Position numbers and translations under genes: made by a program
Shown: one piece after another, positions 17,494-27,065 of the stretch
How the letters are laid out: the number at the start of each line of letters is the position of its first letter
How positions within the stretch are numbered: the first letter of the stretch is position 1
NCBI GenBank assembly: GCA_002701385.1
Contig: NZVD01000051.1
Coordinates: forward strand, 63,317 to 127,316
Length of the DNA stretch: 64,000 nucleotides
DNA from: Rhodopirellula sp.
Lineage (GTDB): Bacteria > Planctomycetota > Planctomycetia > Pirellulales > Pirellulaceae
Direction: 5' to 3'
Notes under the pieces: generated by a model
What the model was told of the DNA's origin: nothing
Database searches by the model: none
Seen by the model: the letters and a program-made list of their open reading frames with translations, nothing else

Positions 17494-18804
17494 CTAGCCC
17501 GAGTAGGATTTTACTACAACAGCACTAGCTTGCCCTTGCGGAGTCACACTGAGATTAATGAAGCTATTCCCAGCAGGGACGTCGTTACCATTAGTAACGT
17601 TGATATCGCATTCCGGGTCTGGAGTCTCGTAATTCAAGGTTCGGAATAAAGTACCTTTTTCCAAAGCCACGAGACTGCTGATTAACTCCACAGCTCCACT
17701 ACCGGCTCCCATGTTACCAGTGTAGCTTTTAAGAGCAGCCACTGGTTTCTTGTTACCAAAGGTTGCTTTAATCGCTTCTGCTTCACAGCGATCCGTTTCG
17801 ATCTTAGAGATACCGTGAGCATTAACGTGTCCAATTTCATCCGGAGTCATTTCAGCTGTATTCAATGCCTGATTGATGACATTAGAAAGAGCTTGGGAAA
17901 AATGGGGTGTGAAATCAGGGCTAATAACAGTAGAGGAACCGAAACCGACGATTTCACCATAGATTTTAGCACCTCGCTCTATTGCGTGGTCGAGTCGTTC
18001 CAGGATGAATGAACCTGCTCCTTCACCGACGACCATCCCTTCACGATTCTTTTCAAAGGGGCGAGATGCTTGAGCCGCTTCCAGGTTATTGGACGCCAGA
18101 ACTTCCTGTCGATTAACGTAAACTGTTCTTAAGGGGTGAATCCGTGTTCCAGTGGCACCTGAAATCATGACATCAGCATCACCGCGTTGGATCGTGCAAA
18201 TGGCTTCTCCAATGGCAAGATTAGACGAAGCTTCACGCATCGTTAAGGAATTACTTGGACCACGCAGGTCGTTGTAGATTCCGATGTGGCTCGCAGGCAT
18301 GTTTGGCAGGTATTTGAGCAGCCAGAGCGGGTTCAGATTGGGCATTCCATTTTCTGCCCAGTTGTTGAATTCGAAATTTCCGTTCTCATCTAGGCTTGCA
18401 CGAACGCCTTCACGGAATTCCTGAGGATGACTAAGGATGTAGTCACAACCATAAACAATTCCAATTCGATCAGGATTAACCACTTCAGCATTCACTCCGC
18501 CATCATGCAGTGCGTGCTGTGCGGAGGCTACTCCCATTTGGATTTCACGGCACATTAGGCGGCTACCTTTTTTGATAGCTCGCTTGGCAGTCTTTTCCAA
18601 AGGCCCGTAGTTTTCAATATCCCCGGAAAAATCCCAGGCTTCACCGCCATAAGACGCAATCAGATGTTCAAAAGGAATCTGTTCCAGTGTGCGTACGCCG
18701 GACTGCTGAGATTCTAAGGCAGTTGCCAATTGTTCAATGGTGTTCCCCAAAGAACTGATTTGGCCGAGTCCGGTAATGACGATTCGTGGTTGAGTTTCTG
18801 ACAT
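17494..18804 (-). CDS. Ketosynthase-like protein with Cys-to-Glu active-site change (FabF paralogue)
   Basis: A 436-residue thiolase-fold protein of the beta-ketoacyl-ACP synthase family. Where FabF has TACASxxNAxGDA, this protein has TMREASSNLAIGEA, so the nucleophilic Cys is Glu (codon at 18232-18234). The first His is kept (NAHGISK), but the second, in KSxxGHxxGASG, is Asn (KSYTGNMGAGSG). It therefore cannot condense by the normal route and resembles chain-length factors or KSQ-type decarboxylases of type II polyketide systems. The ATG at 18804 is chosen because the family begins a few residues before PRIVITGLG; a TTG at 18819 is the alternative. Adjacent to fabF, suggesting a heterodimer. 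Confidence 0.85.
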   Translation of the reverse strand: MSETQPRIVITGLGQISSLGNTIEQLATALESQQSGVRTLEQIPFEHLIASYGGEAWDFSGDIENYGPLEKTAKRAIKKGSRLMCREIQMGVASAQHALHDGGVNAEVVNPDRIGIVYGCDYILSHPQEFREGVRASLDENGNFEFNNWAENGMPNLNPLWLLKYLPNMPASHIGIYNDLRGPSNSLTMREASSNLAIGEAICTIQRGDADVMISGATGTRIHPLRTVYVNRQEVLASNNLEAAQASRPFEKNREGMVVGEGAGSFILERLDHAIERGAKIYGEIVGFGSSTVISPDFTPHFSQALSNVINQALNTAEMTPDEIGHVNAHGISKIETDRCEAEAIKATFGNKKPVAALKSYTGNMGAGSGAVELISSLVALEKGTLFRTLNYETPDPECDINVTNGNDVPAGNSFINLSVTPQGQASAVVVKSYSG

Positions 18805-18824
18805 GAAATCTTGTGCCAATCCCC

Positions 18825-20066
18825 TTAGGGAGAAAATCGTTTAACGACAATGGATGCGTTATGACCGCCAAACCCAAAACTATTACTCATAGCGATATTT
18901 AAGTCGCGCTTTTGCGGAGTATTCGGAGTGTAATTCAAATCGCAGTCCGGATCCTGATTCTCCAAATTAATGGTTGGGGGAATCTCCTGGTTCTCTATCG
19001 CCTTGGCCGTAATCACCAATTCGATTCCTCCACTGGCACCCAGAGAGTGCCCCAGTGAACTCTTTGTGCTGGAGATATTCAGGTTGTAGGCATGTTCGCC
19101 AAATACTCCCTTGACTGCTTGAGTTTCGGCCTTATCTCCTAACGGAGTGCTGGTACCATGGGCATTGAGATATTGCACGTCTTCGGGAGCTAAGTTCGCA
19201 TCGTCTAATGCATTTTGCATCGCTTTGCTGGCGCCCATGCCGGCAGGGTCCGGTTGTGTGATATGCCCAGCATCACAACTGGCTCCGTAACCAATGACTT
19301 CACAGTAAATCTTGGCATTTCGAGCGAGTGCATGTTCCAGTTCTTCGAAGATCAGGATTCCAGCACCTTCACTGAGCACAAATCCGTCTCGGTCGACGTC
19401 AAAGGGTCGTGAAGCACGTGCCGGCTCGTCATTTCTTCGGGAAAGCGCTTTCATATTCTGAAAGGCACTGATTCCCATGCCGGTCATGGCAGCTTCACTA
19501 CCACCGGTTACCACGATTTCAGAAATGCCATTCTGGATCATTTGCAATGCGTCACCCATGGCATTGTTGGCCGAGGCACACGCAGTAGCCACTGCAAAGT
19601 TTGGGCCTCGTAATCCCAGTCGAATAGCCAGATTACCACCAGCTGCATTGAGCATGAGCTTGGGGATCGTCATCGGAGATACCCGGTCAGGACCTTTGTT
19701 GAGCAAACGTCCAACCTGTGTCTCAATTTCATTGAGCCCCCCGATGCCAGAGCCAAGCACGACTCCGCATCGGTGCACATCTTCGTTTCCGAAGTCCAGT
19801 CCAGAATCTTCTACCGCCTTGGTGCCAGCGACAATGGCAAATTGAGTAAAGCGATCGATACGCTTGGCTTCTCGGTGATCAATGACTGCGGAAGGATCCC
19901 AGTCATGTACATCTCCACCAATCTTCACTTTGAATAAGTCGGTTTCGACACATTCAAGATGGTGGATGCCACTTTCACCAGCCAGCAATCGACGCCAAAG
20001 ATCTTCGACATCCTGACTTAAAGACGTTACAACCCCAAGGCCTGTAACGACGACTCGCCGTTTCAT
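18825..20066 (-). CDS. fabF: Beta-ketoacyl-ACP synthase II
   Basis: A 413-residue condensing enzyme that extends acyl-ACP with malonyl-ACP in fatty-acid synthesis. The active site is intact: the nucleophile in ATACASANNAMG and the two histidines in NAHGTSTPLGD and KSSLGHSLGASGG. Length and start (MKRRVVVTGLGVVTSL) are canonical. It starts 19 bp after acpP. The degenerate ketosynthase gene follows within about 20 bp, so the two should be co-expressed in a fixed ratio. Confidence 0.96.
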   Translation of the reverse strand: MKRRVVVTGLGVVTSLSQDVEDLWRRLLAGESGIHHLECVETDLFKVKIGGDVHDWDPSAVIDHREAKRIDRFTQFAIVAGTKAVEDSGLDFGNEDVHRCGVVLGSGIGGLNEIETQVGRLLNKGPDRVSPMTIPKLMLNAAGGNLAIRLGLRGPNFAVATACASANNAMGDALQMIQNGISEIVVTGGSEAAMTGMGISAFQNMKALSRRNDEPARASRPFDVDRDGFVLSEGAGILIFEELEHALARNAKIYCEVIGYGASCDAGHITQPDPAGMGASKAMQNALDDANLAPEDVQYLNAHGTSTPLGDKAETQAVKGVFGEHAYNLNISSTKSSLGHSLGASGGIELVITAKAIENQEIPPTINLENQDPDCDLNYTPNTPQKRDLNIAMSNSFGFGGHNASIVVKRFSP

Positions 20067-20085
20067 TTTTTATTGCAGCCCTGAC

Positions 20086-20319
20086 TTAACCGTCGACAGT
20101 TTCCAGAAAATCAATAGCCTGACCAACTGTCTGGATCTGTTCAGCAGTCGATTCTGGAATAGTCGTATCAAACTCTTCTTCCAATTCCATGATCAACTCG
20201 ACAGTATCGAGAGAGTCAGCACCAAGGTCGTTAACAAATGAAGTGTCACGAGTGATTTTGTCTTTATCAACGCCAAGTTGTTCGGCGACAACTTCAATAA
20301 CTTTAGCTTCTACTGACAC
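20086..20319 (-). CDS. acpP: Acyl carrier protein
   Basis: With the GTG start at 20319 this is a 77-residue acyl carrier protein, the family's usual length. The phosphopantetheine attachment serine is in [18 protein letters not shown]. An upstream ATG at 20388 would add 23 residues unrelated to the family; GGAG eight bases before the GTG supports the shorter form. It lies between fabG and fabF in the type II fatty-acid cluster. Confidence 0.95.
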   Translation of the reverse strand: MSVEAKVIEVVAEQLGVDKDKITRDTSFVNDLGADSLDTVELIMELEEEFDTTIPESTAEQIQTVGQAIDFLETVDG

Positions 20320-20523
20320 AAGAGGTCTCCTCGTAGTTTTGTATGCGTGTATTGACTCTTCCAAGCATCCTATGCCAGTCCCAGTCACTACTTAATGCAC
20401 GCGAATTAAATGTGTATTTAGGAATATCAGAATAGAACAATTCGCCCCCTGTGGTCAAGGTAAGAGACGACGGAATTCAACTCTGGGCGACCATTGTCGG
20501 TCAAACTTTTTAATTGGTGTGTT

Positions 20524-20567
20524 GTGAGGGGGTATCATCCCCCCTTGTTTTCAAGGCCTTTCAGGCC
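20524..20567 (-). other. Two GC-rich hairpins between fabG and acpP
   Basis: ggggg (20528-20532) pairs with ccccc (20539-20543) around a six-base loop, and ggcct (20555-20559) pairs with aggcc (20563-20567). They lie just after the fabG stop on its transcript. No T-run follows, so they may mark RNA processing or stability differences before acpP, not full termination. The rest of the 252-bp gap holds nothing recognised. Confidence 0.55.
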
Positions 20568-20571
20568 AGTC

Positions 20572-21342
20572 TTAACCTGTCATTCCTCCGTCGACGGTCA
20601 AAGTCTGTCCAGTTACATACGATGCAGCTCCACTGGCCAGGAAGGTGACACAGGCAGCGACATCGGCCACCTGCCCCAGTTTGCGGGCGGGAATACCAGC
20701 CTTGGCTTTTTTAAGGATGTCTTCGCTCAACACGGCAGTCATTTCCGTGACGATGAATCCAGGGGCGACACAGTTGACCGTAACATTTCGACGTGAAATT
20801 TCCCGGCTGAAACTGCGAGTCATTCCGATCAGGCCCGCCTTAGAGGCTGAATAGTTGGTTTGTCCGGCATTTCCCTGTATTCCGGAAACGCTAGACATGT
20901 TGATAATACGCCCATAACGAGCGGACATCATATGCTTGGAAACCGCTCGCATGAATAGAAAGGCTCCACGCAGATTCGTATCGATCACCGCATCAAACTC
21001 TTCATCAGACATCCGTGGGAGAAGGGTGTCGCGAGTAATTCCGGCATTGTTTACCAGAATATCAATGCTGCCCCAATGTTCTGCAATCTCATCAACGACT
21101 TTGTCTACGCTTTCTCGGTCTGTCACGCTACAGGCAAACGCTCCAGCCTGACCACCAGCGGCCTCAATTTCAGCAACCGTGGCGGCTAACTTGTCAGCAT
21201 TACGAGCCAAACAGGCAACACGCGCTCCGTTGCGGGCAAGCTCAAGGGCACAAGCTTTTCCAATACCCTGAGACGCACCGGTGACAATTGCGACTTGACC
21301 GGATAAGTCGACGTTAATCTGATTCTTAGATTCTTCTGACAT
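20572..21342 (-). CDS. fabG: 3-oxoacyl-ACP reductase
   Basis: A 256-residue short-chain dehydrogenase that reduces beta-ketoacyl-ACP with NADPH. Visible features: the Rossmann glycine motif VTGASQGIGKA (about residues 19-29), NNAG, the catalytic Ser and the YSASK pair near residue 167, and the C-terminal GxxSYVTGQTLTVDGGMTG typical of FabG. It lies between fabD (162 bp upstream) and acpP. The order fabD-fabG-acpP-fabF is the standard one. Confidence 0.95.
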   Translation of the reverse strand: MSEESKNQINVDLSGQVAIVTGASQGIGKACALELARNGARVACLARNADKLAATVAEIEAAGGQAGAFACSVTDRESVDKVVDEIAEHWGSIDILVNNAGITRDTLLPRMSDEEFDAVIDTNLRGAFLFMRAVSKHMMSARYGRIINMSSVSGIQGNAGQTNYSASKAGLIGMTRSFSREISRRNVTVNCVAPGFIVTEMTAVLSEDILKKAKAGIPARKLGQVADVAACVTFLASGAASYVTGQTLTVDGGMTG

Positions 21343-21504
21343 GTTTACTACTTCCTGGGATAGTTATCATCGGCCAATGGAGCCGGTGATGTGTTTGGTT
21401 GTATTCAATTCTAAACTGACTGAGGAAGGCAAAACAACCGTGACTATTTTGCCAGCCATCTTGCCTAGAGGCTAAACCCCGCAGGCTATCATCGTTGTCG
21501 AGGT

Positions 21505-22416
21505 TTAGCAGGAGACGTTCTCACACGGGACTTTACGAGCGATCCTCTTCAATAACCCACGTAGGACTCTGCCTGGTCCGATTTCGTAAAACTGCTCGGT
21601 TCCGTCGGCGAGTAATTTATTCATGGAATCTTCCCAGCGAACAGGAGATACGACCTGCTGGACCAGCAACTGACGTATTTCCTCGGGGTCGTCATGCGCC
21701 GTGGCATCGACATTGGAGACGACTGGGATACGAGGAGCATGTAATGTGACATTTTCCAGAACCGCAGTCAGTCGTTCAACTGCTGGCTGCATCAACGGAG
21801 TATGGAAAGCACCCGCGACTGTCAGAGGCATCACCATCCGAGCTCCTTCAGCATTGGCTGGCTCCTCGAGCCGGCCGCACGCCTCAGTATGTCCTGAAAC
21901 AACAATGTTGCCGGGGCATAGGAAATTGGCTAGCTGAAGGATTTCGCCTTCCTGCCGTACTTCAGCGACAACCTTCTCCACTTGATCTGTCTCAAGGCCG
22001 ACAACGCTGACCATACCGCTCTGAGTGAGTTCAGCCGCTGCCTGCATCGCCAATCCTCGTTCCTGAACCACTCGCAGGCCATCTTCAAAGGACATGACAC
22101 CGGCAAAAACCAAGGCCGTGTATTCACCTAAGCTCAACCCAGCAGTGGCGCTGCACGCTGATACCAGTTCCGGATTCTCATTCTTGAGTGATTCCAGAGC
22201 AGCCAGGCTGGCAACAAAAATCGCAGGTTGACTGTGATCTGTCGTATTGAGCGTCTCAGCAGGACCGGAAATACAGAGTTCGGCAAGGTTGTAGCCAAGG
22301 ACTTCGCTGGCCTGATCAAACAACGCTTTGGCTTCAGGAGCCGTCTCAATTAACTGCTGAGCCATACCAACAGCTTGTGCGCCTTGCCCAGGAAATAAAA
22401 ATGCAACGTTACTCAT
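21505..22416 (-). CDS. fabD: Malonyl-CoA:ACP transacylase
   Basis: A 303-residue acyltransferase that loads malonyl groups on ACP. The FPGQGAQ start motif, the active-site serine in GLSLGEYTAL near residue 92, and the catalytic His in GAFHTPLM near 200 are present; length is typical. It follows rpmF on the same strand, but plsX and fabH, which usually sit between them, are missing from the cluster. A hairpin plus T-tract lies 54 bp upstream of its start. Confidence 0.95.
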   Translation of the reverse strand: MSNVAFLFPGQGAQAVGMAQQLIETAPEAKALFDQASEVLGYNLAELCISGPAETLNTTDHSQPAIFVASLAALESLKNENPELVSACSATAGLSLGEYTALVFAGVMSFEDGLRVVQERGLAMQAAAELTQSGMVSVVGLETDQVEKVVAEVRQEGEILQLANFLCPGNIVVSGHTEACGRLEEPANAEGARMVMPLTVAGAFHTPLMQPAVERLTAVLENVTLHAPRIPVVSNVDATAHDDPEEIRQLLVQQVVSPVRWEDSMNKLLADGTEQFYEIGPGRVLRGLLKRIARKVPCENVSC

Positions 22417-22469
22417 GAATTAGAAAACCCTGTGAAGAGATTCAATAAACCGGATACTCGCGTAATCAT

Positions 22470-22547
22470 AAAAAAAACCTGATCCGCTGTTTAGACCGCT
22501 TTCTGCGTACATCAGTCGATACGAAGGAAAGGGTAGAGCAGATCAGG
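22470..22547 (-). terminator. Terminator or attenuator between rpmF and fabD
   Basis: On the minus strand CCTGATCTGCT (22547-22537) pairs with AGCGGATCAGG (22488-22478), with one G-U pair, and is followed at once by eight T residues. The loop is long, about 48 nt. It lies about 90 nt after the rpmF stop and 54 nt before fabD, so it either ends the rpmF message or attenuates entry into the fab genes. Confidence 0.75.
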
Positions 22548-22637
22548 ATTAAATAGGTTGGAGGGGCTTCCCGGCGGAATCGTCTCACGACTCAATCCGG
22601 ATTGTCGGACAGACCCCGAGGACAGGCTTATGCCTTT

Positions 22638-22826
22638 TTACTCTTCGCTCGTTGCAGTAAACCGGCGATCTTTTTCCAGATAGGCGCCGCATTGAGGACA
22701 TACAGTATGTGAAGGGATTGGGCGTCCACATCCTTTGCATGCACTCAACTGACGACTTGTTAAATAGTCGTGACTACGTCGCTTATTGGAGCGTGAATTG
22801 GAGTGTTTTCGCTTTGGTACCGCCAT
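22638..22826 (-). CDS. rpmF: Ribosomal protein bL32
   Basis: A 62-residue ribosomal protein of the large subunit. It starts MAVPKRKHSNSRSNKRRSH and carries two CxxC pairs (CKGC and CPQC) that make a zinc ribbon. A longer reading starting at 22922 adds 32 residues unlike the family and is rejected. As in many bacteria it stands at the head of the fatty-acid genes, though here a terminator-like hairpin separates it from fabD. Confidence 0.95.
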   Translation of the reverse strand: MAVPKRKHSNSRSNKRRSHDYLTSRQLSACKGCGRPIPSHTVCPQCGAYLEKDRRFTATSEE

Positions 22827-23068
22827 GATGACACCTAACGTTATAAATGCGTTACAGATCGATTCTGCGTGGAAAATCTCAGTTAAACCGTCAAGAACCT
22901 TTGACTGCAATACTATCGGCAACCACAGACCTTGGGTAAAGAACTAATCCTAAAACTGTGTTGGAAAGCTGTCAACCGGCTAAATGGGGGCAACTTTGGA
23001 CGACTTTCGTCTTTTTTTCGACTCGAATACTAATCAGGATTAAGTCACACAAGGATCACTGTTAGTGC

Positions 23069-24103
23069 TTATTCGGTGTCAGATCCTTGCGACTCCTCCG
23101 TTTCGTCGATACTGATATCATTGATTCCGAGATGATCAAGCCCTTTCTGGGTGACCATCCGGCCTCGAGGCGTACGTATGACTAATTCGGAGCGTAGAAG
23201 AAAGGGCTCCACTTCGTCGGTGAGCGTATCCAGAGCGACATTCATGGTATGCCCGATCGCTTCAATTCCGGCCGGTCCACCGAGGAACACTCTGGCAATC
23301 GTTTCCAAGTACTTTCTGTCAAGACGATCCAATCCCAAACGATCGACTTCCCACATTTCAAGGGCTGCTCGAGTTATGTCTGGGGACAATTGTCCATCCG
23401 CCTTGGCAGTCGAGTAGTCACGTACACATCGCAGGCGATTGTTAGCAATACGAGGAGTACTACGACTTCGACGAGCAATCTCGCTTGCCGATTGATCATC
23501 AATCTTCATGTCAAGTTTCTCAGCATTGCGTTTGACGATTTCTGTTAATTCCTCGTCGGTATAGAAGTTGAGGTGTTCTCGAAATTGAAAACGATCTCGC
23601 AGGGGTCCGGTCAACATGCCAGCCCGAGTTGTTGCGCCAATGAGTGTGAATGGCTTCAGTGACATATTCACCGTTCGAGCGTTGACACCTTCCCCTAAAA
23701 TCAGGTCGATCCGGAAGTCTTCCATGGCCGTGTATAAATATTCCTCGACGGCAGTCGGGATACGATGGATTTCGTCAATAAACAGGACCGACTTTTCCTG
23801 AAGATTGGTGAGATAAGGCAGTAGGTCTTTGGGAGCTCGTAATGTCGCGCCGGTCGATAACTGGATCGGTACTCCTAATTCCCGTGGAATACAGGTGGCA
23901 AATGTGGTCTTTCCTAAGCCGGGGGGACCATCGAAGAGGATGTGTCCGAGTGGTTCTTCACGTTTTTGAGCCGCTTCGACAGCAATCATTAGGCGTTCAT
24001 ACACTTCACGCTGACCAACCATCTCATGCATGCGTTTGGGACGTAAGGAACGATCGTCATCATCGGCGGAATCTAATGGCCCGAGTATTTTTTCCCGGTT
24101 CAT
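23069..24103 (-). CDS. ruvB: Holliday junction branch-migration helicase RuvB
   Basis: A 344-residue AAA+ ATPase that drives branch migration with RuvA. Seen: Walker A GPPGLGKTT near residue 58, Walker B LFIDEIHR, sensor I GATTRAGMLTGPLRDRF, the STPRIANNRLR arginine region and the C-terminal winged-helix domain (GLDRLDRKYL, RTPRGRMVTQKGLDHLG). A short acidic tail follows. It is transcribed divergently from ruvC-ruvA, across a 174-bp gap that must hold both promoters; usually ruvB follows ruvA on the same strand. Confidence 0.97.
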   Translation of the reverse strand: MNREKILGPLDSADDDDRSLRPKRMHEMVGQREVYERLMIAVEAAQKREEPLGHILFDGPPGLGKTTFATCIPRELGVPIQLSTGATLRAPKDLLPYLTNLQEKSVLFIDEIHRIPTAVEEYLYTAMEDFRIDLILGEGVNARTVNMSLKPFTLIGATTRAGMLTGPLRDRFQFREHLNFYTDEELTEIVKRNAEKLDMKIDDQSASEIARRSRSTPRIANNRLRCVRDYSTAKADGQLSPDITRAALEMWEVDRLGLDRLDRKYLETIARVFLGGPAGIEAIGHTMNVALDTLTDEVEPFLLRSELVIRTPRGRMVTQKGLDHLGINDISIDETEESQGSDTE

Positions 24104-24277
24104 AACGTTGGCTTCCTCAATATTTCAAAATTGGTCTGTGGAAGTATAGCAGAATTATGATGCTTGCAAACATAACGATTTTGGTTGCCAAACAGATATC
24201 GGTATTCTCGCAACACCCTTCTATGGCGTATTCTCTGAAATTCCCTTTCGGAACCTGCATTAGAATCGCTTGCGTTA

Positions 24278-24781
24278 ATGGTCGACGAATCGCTCTCTAC
24301 AACTCGACGCATTCTTGGGATTGACCCAGGAGTCAATGTCACCGGTTACGGTGTCCTGGATCAGCGCGCTAATAAACTCGAGATTGTCGAAGCCGGTGTG
24401 ATTCGCGGTGGCAAAGATGAACTGCCGGGTAAAGTGAAAAATATATTCGAAGGGATCGTCGATCTGATTGAGTCGGTAAAACCCGACCAGATGGCCATAG
24501 AAAAACTGTATTCCCATTACGCCCATCCGATGACTTCCATCATCATGGGGCATGCGCGAGGGGTGATTTGTTTGGCCGCAGCCCAAAGTGATATTCCAAT
24601 TTATCACTATGCCTCCACCAAGATTAAGAAAGTATTGACAGGCAACGGAAGAGCGTCGAAAGAGCAGATGCAGGCTTCGATTTGTCGTGAATTCAATTTG
24701 CCCGGACCGCCGGAACCCAATGATGTTGCCGATGCACTTGCCATTGCACTGTGTCATGCTTATTTGGGAAAAGAGTATTAA
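24278..24781 (+). CDS. ruvC: Holliday junction endonuclease RuvC
   Basis: A 167-residue resolvase that cuts Holliday junctions as a dimer. Catalytic acidic residues are in place: Asp in ILGIDPGVNVTGYG, Glu in MAIEKLY, and two Asp in NDVADALAIALCH. It begins at an ATG and is followed 40 bp later by ruvA. Confidence 0.96.
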   Translation: MVDESLSTTRRILGIDPGVNVTGYGVLDQRANKLEIVEAGVIRGGKDELPGKVKNIFEGIVDLIESVKPDQMAIEKLYSHYAHPMTSIIMGHARGVICLAAAQSDIPIYHYASTKIKKVLTGNGRASKEQMQASICREFNLPGPPEPNDVADALAIALCHAYLGKEY

Positions 24782-24821
24782 TCGTGAACCTAACTGTAAA
24801 CTCAGCAAGGATTGACATTCC

Positions 24822-25439
24822 ATGATCAAATTCCTGACCGGAAGACTTTTGGAAGTCTATGAAGAAGCAGTGACTATTCAGGTCGGTGCTTTTCAATTTG
24901 AAGTATTCGTACCGGATTTTGTCCGGCGTAACCTACAGCCACTTTCCGGTGAAGATGTGGGGCTCCATACGGTCTTTTACTTTGATGGCAATCCTCAAGG
25001 GAAAATGACCCCCCGTATGGTTGGTTTTTTAAACAAAGTTGAATTGGAGTTCTTCGAGCTGTTTTGTAGCGTGGATGGAGTAGGAGTCAAGAAAGCGTTG
25101 CGTGCGATGGTTCGCCCAGTCCGTGAAATTGCACAGCTCATCGAGGATCAGGACGTAAAAGGACTGACAACTTTACCGGGAGTCGGGCCTGCGATGTCGG
25201 AACGTATAATCGCTCGCCTTCGTCGGAAAATGGCCAAGTTTGCTCTATTGGTCACGCGGGATACCGCTGCGGCCGCTGAGATTGAACCGGATATTGTCGA
25301 ACAGACGTGTGAAATATTGTGCAACCTAGGCCACTCCGAATCAGATGCTCGTCATCTGGTCGAAAAGGCAATTGCGTCCGGAGAGAAATTCAAAGACGTG
25401 GAATCGCTGATCAACGCCGTCTATCAAAGTTCGCGATAG
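24822..25439 (+). CDS. ruvA: Holliday junction DNA-binding protein RuvA
   Basis: A 205-residue protein that binds the four-way junction and loads RuvB. It has the N-terminal OB domain ([20 protein letters not shown]), helix-hairpin-helix motifs ([15 protein letters not shown] and [16 protein letters not shown]) and a C-terminal RuvB-binding domain ([20 protein letters not shown]). The product ends 20 bp from the stop of the convergent cysS gene. Confidence 0.96.
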   Translation: MIKFLTGRLLEVYEEAVTIQVGAFQFEVFVPDFVRRNLQPLSGEDVGLHTVFYFDGNPQGKMTPRMVGFLNKVELEFFELFCSVDGVGVKKALRAMVRPVREIAQLIEDQDVKGLTTLPGVGPAMSERIIARLRRKMAKFALLVTRDTAAAAEIEPDIVEQTCEILCNLGHSESDARHLVEKAIASGEKFKDVESLINAVYQSSR

Positions 25440-25459
25440 CCAATGAGTCAGTTGTTTTT

Positions 25460-26989
25460 TTAACCGATCCGCCAGCCGGTCCCATCTTTTCGATCCTCGA
25501 TGGTTACCCCAATTTCGGCAAGACCATCGCGGATGCGGTCTGCGATTTCGAAATTCTTGCTTTCTCTGGCTTCGGAACGTAAGGCAATCAATAACTCCAT
25601 TAGCTGGCCGGTTAATGCATCGTTACCTGCGGCCTCTGCAGGAGCAGATGTAAAGATGCCAAGAATCGCACTTAGGTCACGTAAAGTGACGATAGACATG
25701 GATAATGCAGCTAGCTGTTCTTCAGACGACGATGATTCCAAATCATGCTGGTCGATAAAGCGGTTGATGGTTCTGACGAGATCAAACAGGTCGCTGGTGG
25801 CTCCGCCCGTGTTGAAGTCATCATCCATGTGTTCCAGGTAGCTTTGGCGGTGAGCAGCGACCTGTTGCAGAAATTCACAGCCCTCTGCTGGCAGGTTACT
25901 ATGCTCACGTAATGGGTTGGGCGTAAGGCTATAAAAATCGCTTTTGGTAATTCGTTCGTAGCGTTCAAATAATCGATAGAAACTTTCTAGTGCCGTTCCT
26001 GCTTCTTCCAATCCAGCTTCACTAAAGACGATCGTGCTACGGTAATGTGTCCTCAATAAGAAGAATCGAATGCGTTCTCCTCCATGAGTTTCAATCAGGT
26101 CGGCTAACCCACCAGCGCCTTTACTGCGGCTGATTTTGGTTTCCACCGTCGCCTGTTCCGAGTCTTGCTCGCGATCACTACGGCCCCCGACTTTTCCGGT
26201 TGAGTCTCCAGCTCTCATTAGCCCGTTGTGCATCCAGTAGCGAACCATTGGTTTCCCATGGCAGCACTCACTTTGAGCGAGTTCGTTTTCATGATGAGGA
26301 AAGACCAGATCCAATCCACCTCCGTGAATATCAAAGGATTCTCCCAGAATACTGCGACTCATAGCCGAACATTCGATGTGCCATCCTGGACGCCCCTTGC
26401 CCCATGGACTGTCCCAGCTTGGTTCGTCGTCCTTGACTGATTTCCAGAGTGCAAAGTCGCTGGCTGATTTTTTGCGTGAGGCTGCCTCGCCTCCTTCTCC
26501 CTGAGCTGCGTCGGCGCTGCGGTTACTTAGTTTTCCGTAACATGCATTGGCTGCCACATCAAAGAAAACATCACCATCGACGTCGTAGGCAAATCCTTTA
26601 TCAATCAGATCTTTTGTGAATTGAATTATCTCGCCAATGTATTCTGTCGCTTTAGGCATATGGTCGATCTGATCCACTCCCAACGCATTTAGATTCTTGA
26701 GATAGTCTTCTGTCATCTCTTTAGCAATGGCGTCCATGGAAAGCCCACGTTCGCGTGACTTCATAATCAACTTGTCATCAACGTCAGTGATATTAACGAC
26801 TAGTGTCACATCGTAGCCATTGAAACTCAAATACCGCTTAACAGTGTCGAAAATAATCGGCCCCACCATATGCCCAATGTGGCTTTTGTCATAAACTGTC
26901 GGGCCACACAGGTAGATTCCCACTTTACCTTCTTCGTTGGTTTGGAATTCTTCTTTTTGTTTCGACAGAGTGTTGTATACGCGAATCAT
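25460..26989 (-). CDS. cysS: Cysteinyl-tRNA synthetase with an insert before the KMSKS loop
   Basis: A 509-residue class I synthetase that charges tRNA-Cys. The HIGH-type motif is in [12 protein letters not shown], zinc ligands are in [17 protein letters not shown] and [12 protein letters not shown]. The second signature reads KISRS instead of KMSKS. Between the conserved WMHNGLM and KISRS lies an extra hydrophilic stretch of about 25 residues ([16 protein letters not shown]...), longer than in the E. coli enzyme. The rest, including the DALR-like domain and terminal region, is regular. ispF lies 76 bp upstream on the same strand. Confidence 0.95.
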   Translation of the reverse strand: MIRVYNTLSKQKEEFQTNEEGKVGIYLCGPTVYDKSHIGHMVGPIIFDTVKRYLSFNGYDVTLVVNITDVDDKLIMKSRERGLSMDAIAKEMTEDYLKNLNALGVDQIDHMPKATEYIGEIIQFTKDLIDKGFAYDVDGDVFFDVAANACYGKLSNRSADAAQGEGGEAASRKKSASDFALWKSVKDDEPSWDSPWGKGRPGWHIECSAMSRSILGESFDIHGGGLDLVFPHHENELAQSECCHGKPMVRYWMHNGLMRAGDSTGKVGGRSDREQDSEQATVETKISRSKGAGGLADLIETHGGERIRFFLLRTHYRSTIVFSEAGLEEAGTALESFYRLFERYERITKSDFYSLTPNPLREHSNLPAEGCEFLQQVAAHRQSYLEHMDDDFNTGGATSDLFDLVRTINRFIDQHDLESSSSEEQLAALSMSIVTLRDLSAILGIFTSAPAEAAGNDALTGQLMELLIALRSEARESKNFEIADRIRDGLAEIGVTIEDRKDGTGWRIG

Positions 26990-27065
26990 CAGAACCTGTC
27001 AGATTGGTAGCCTATGGGAATTGAATCGGATTTCGTTTAATGGATATCCAGATGGGAATTAGAAT

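Noticed and set aside
20320..20388. Upstream ATG extension of the acyl carrier protein
   Set aside because: The 23 extra residues do not match ACP and a ribosome-binding site precedes the internal GTG.
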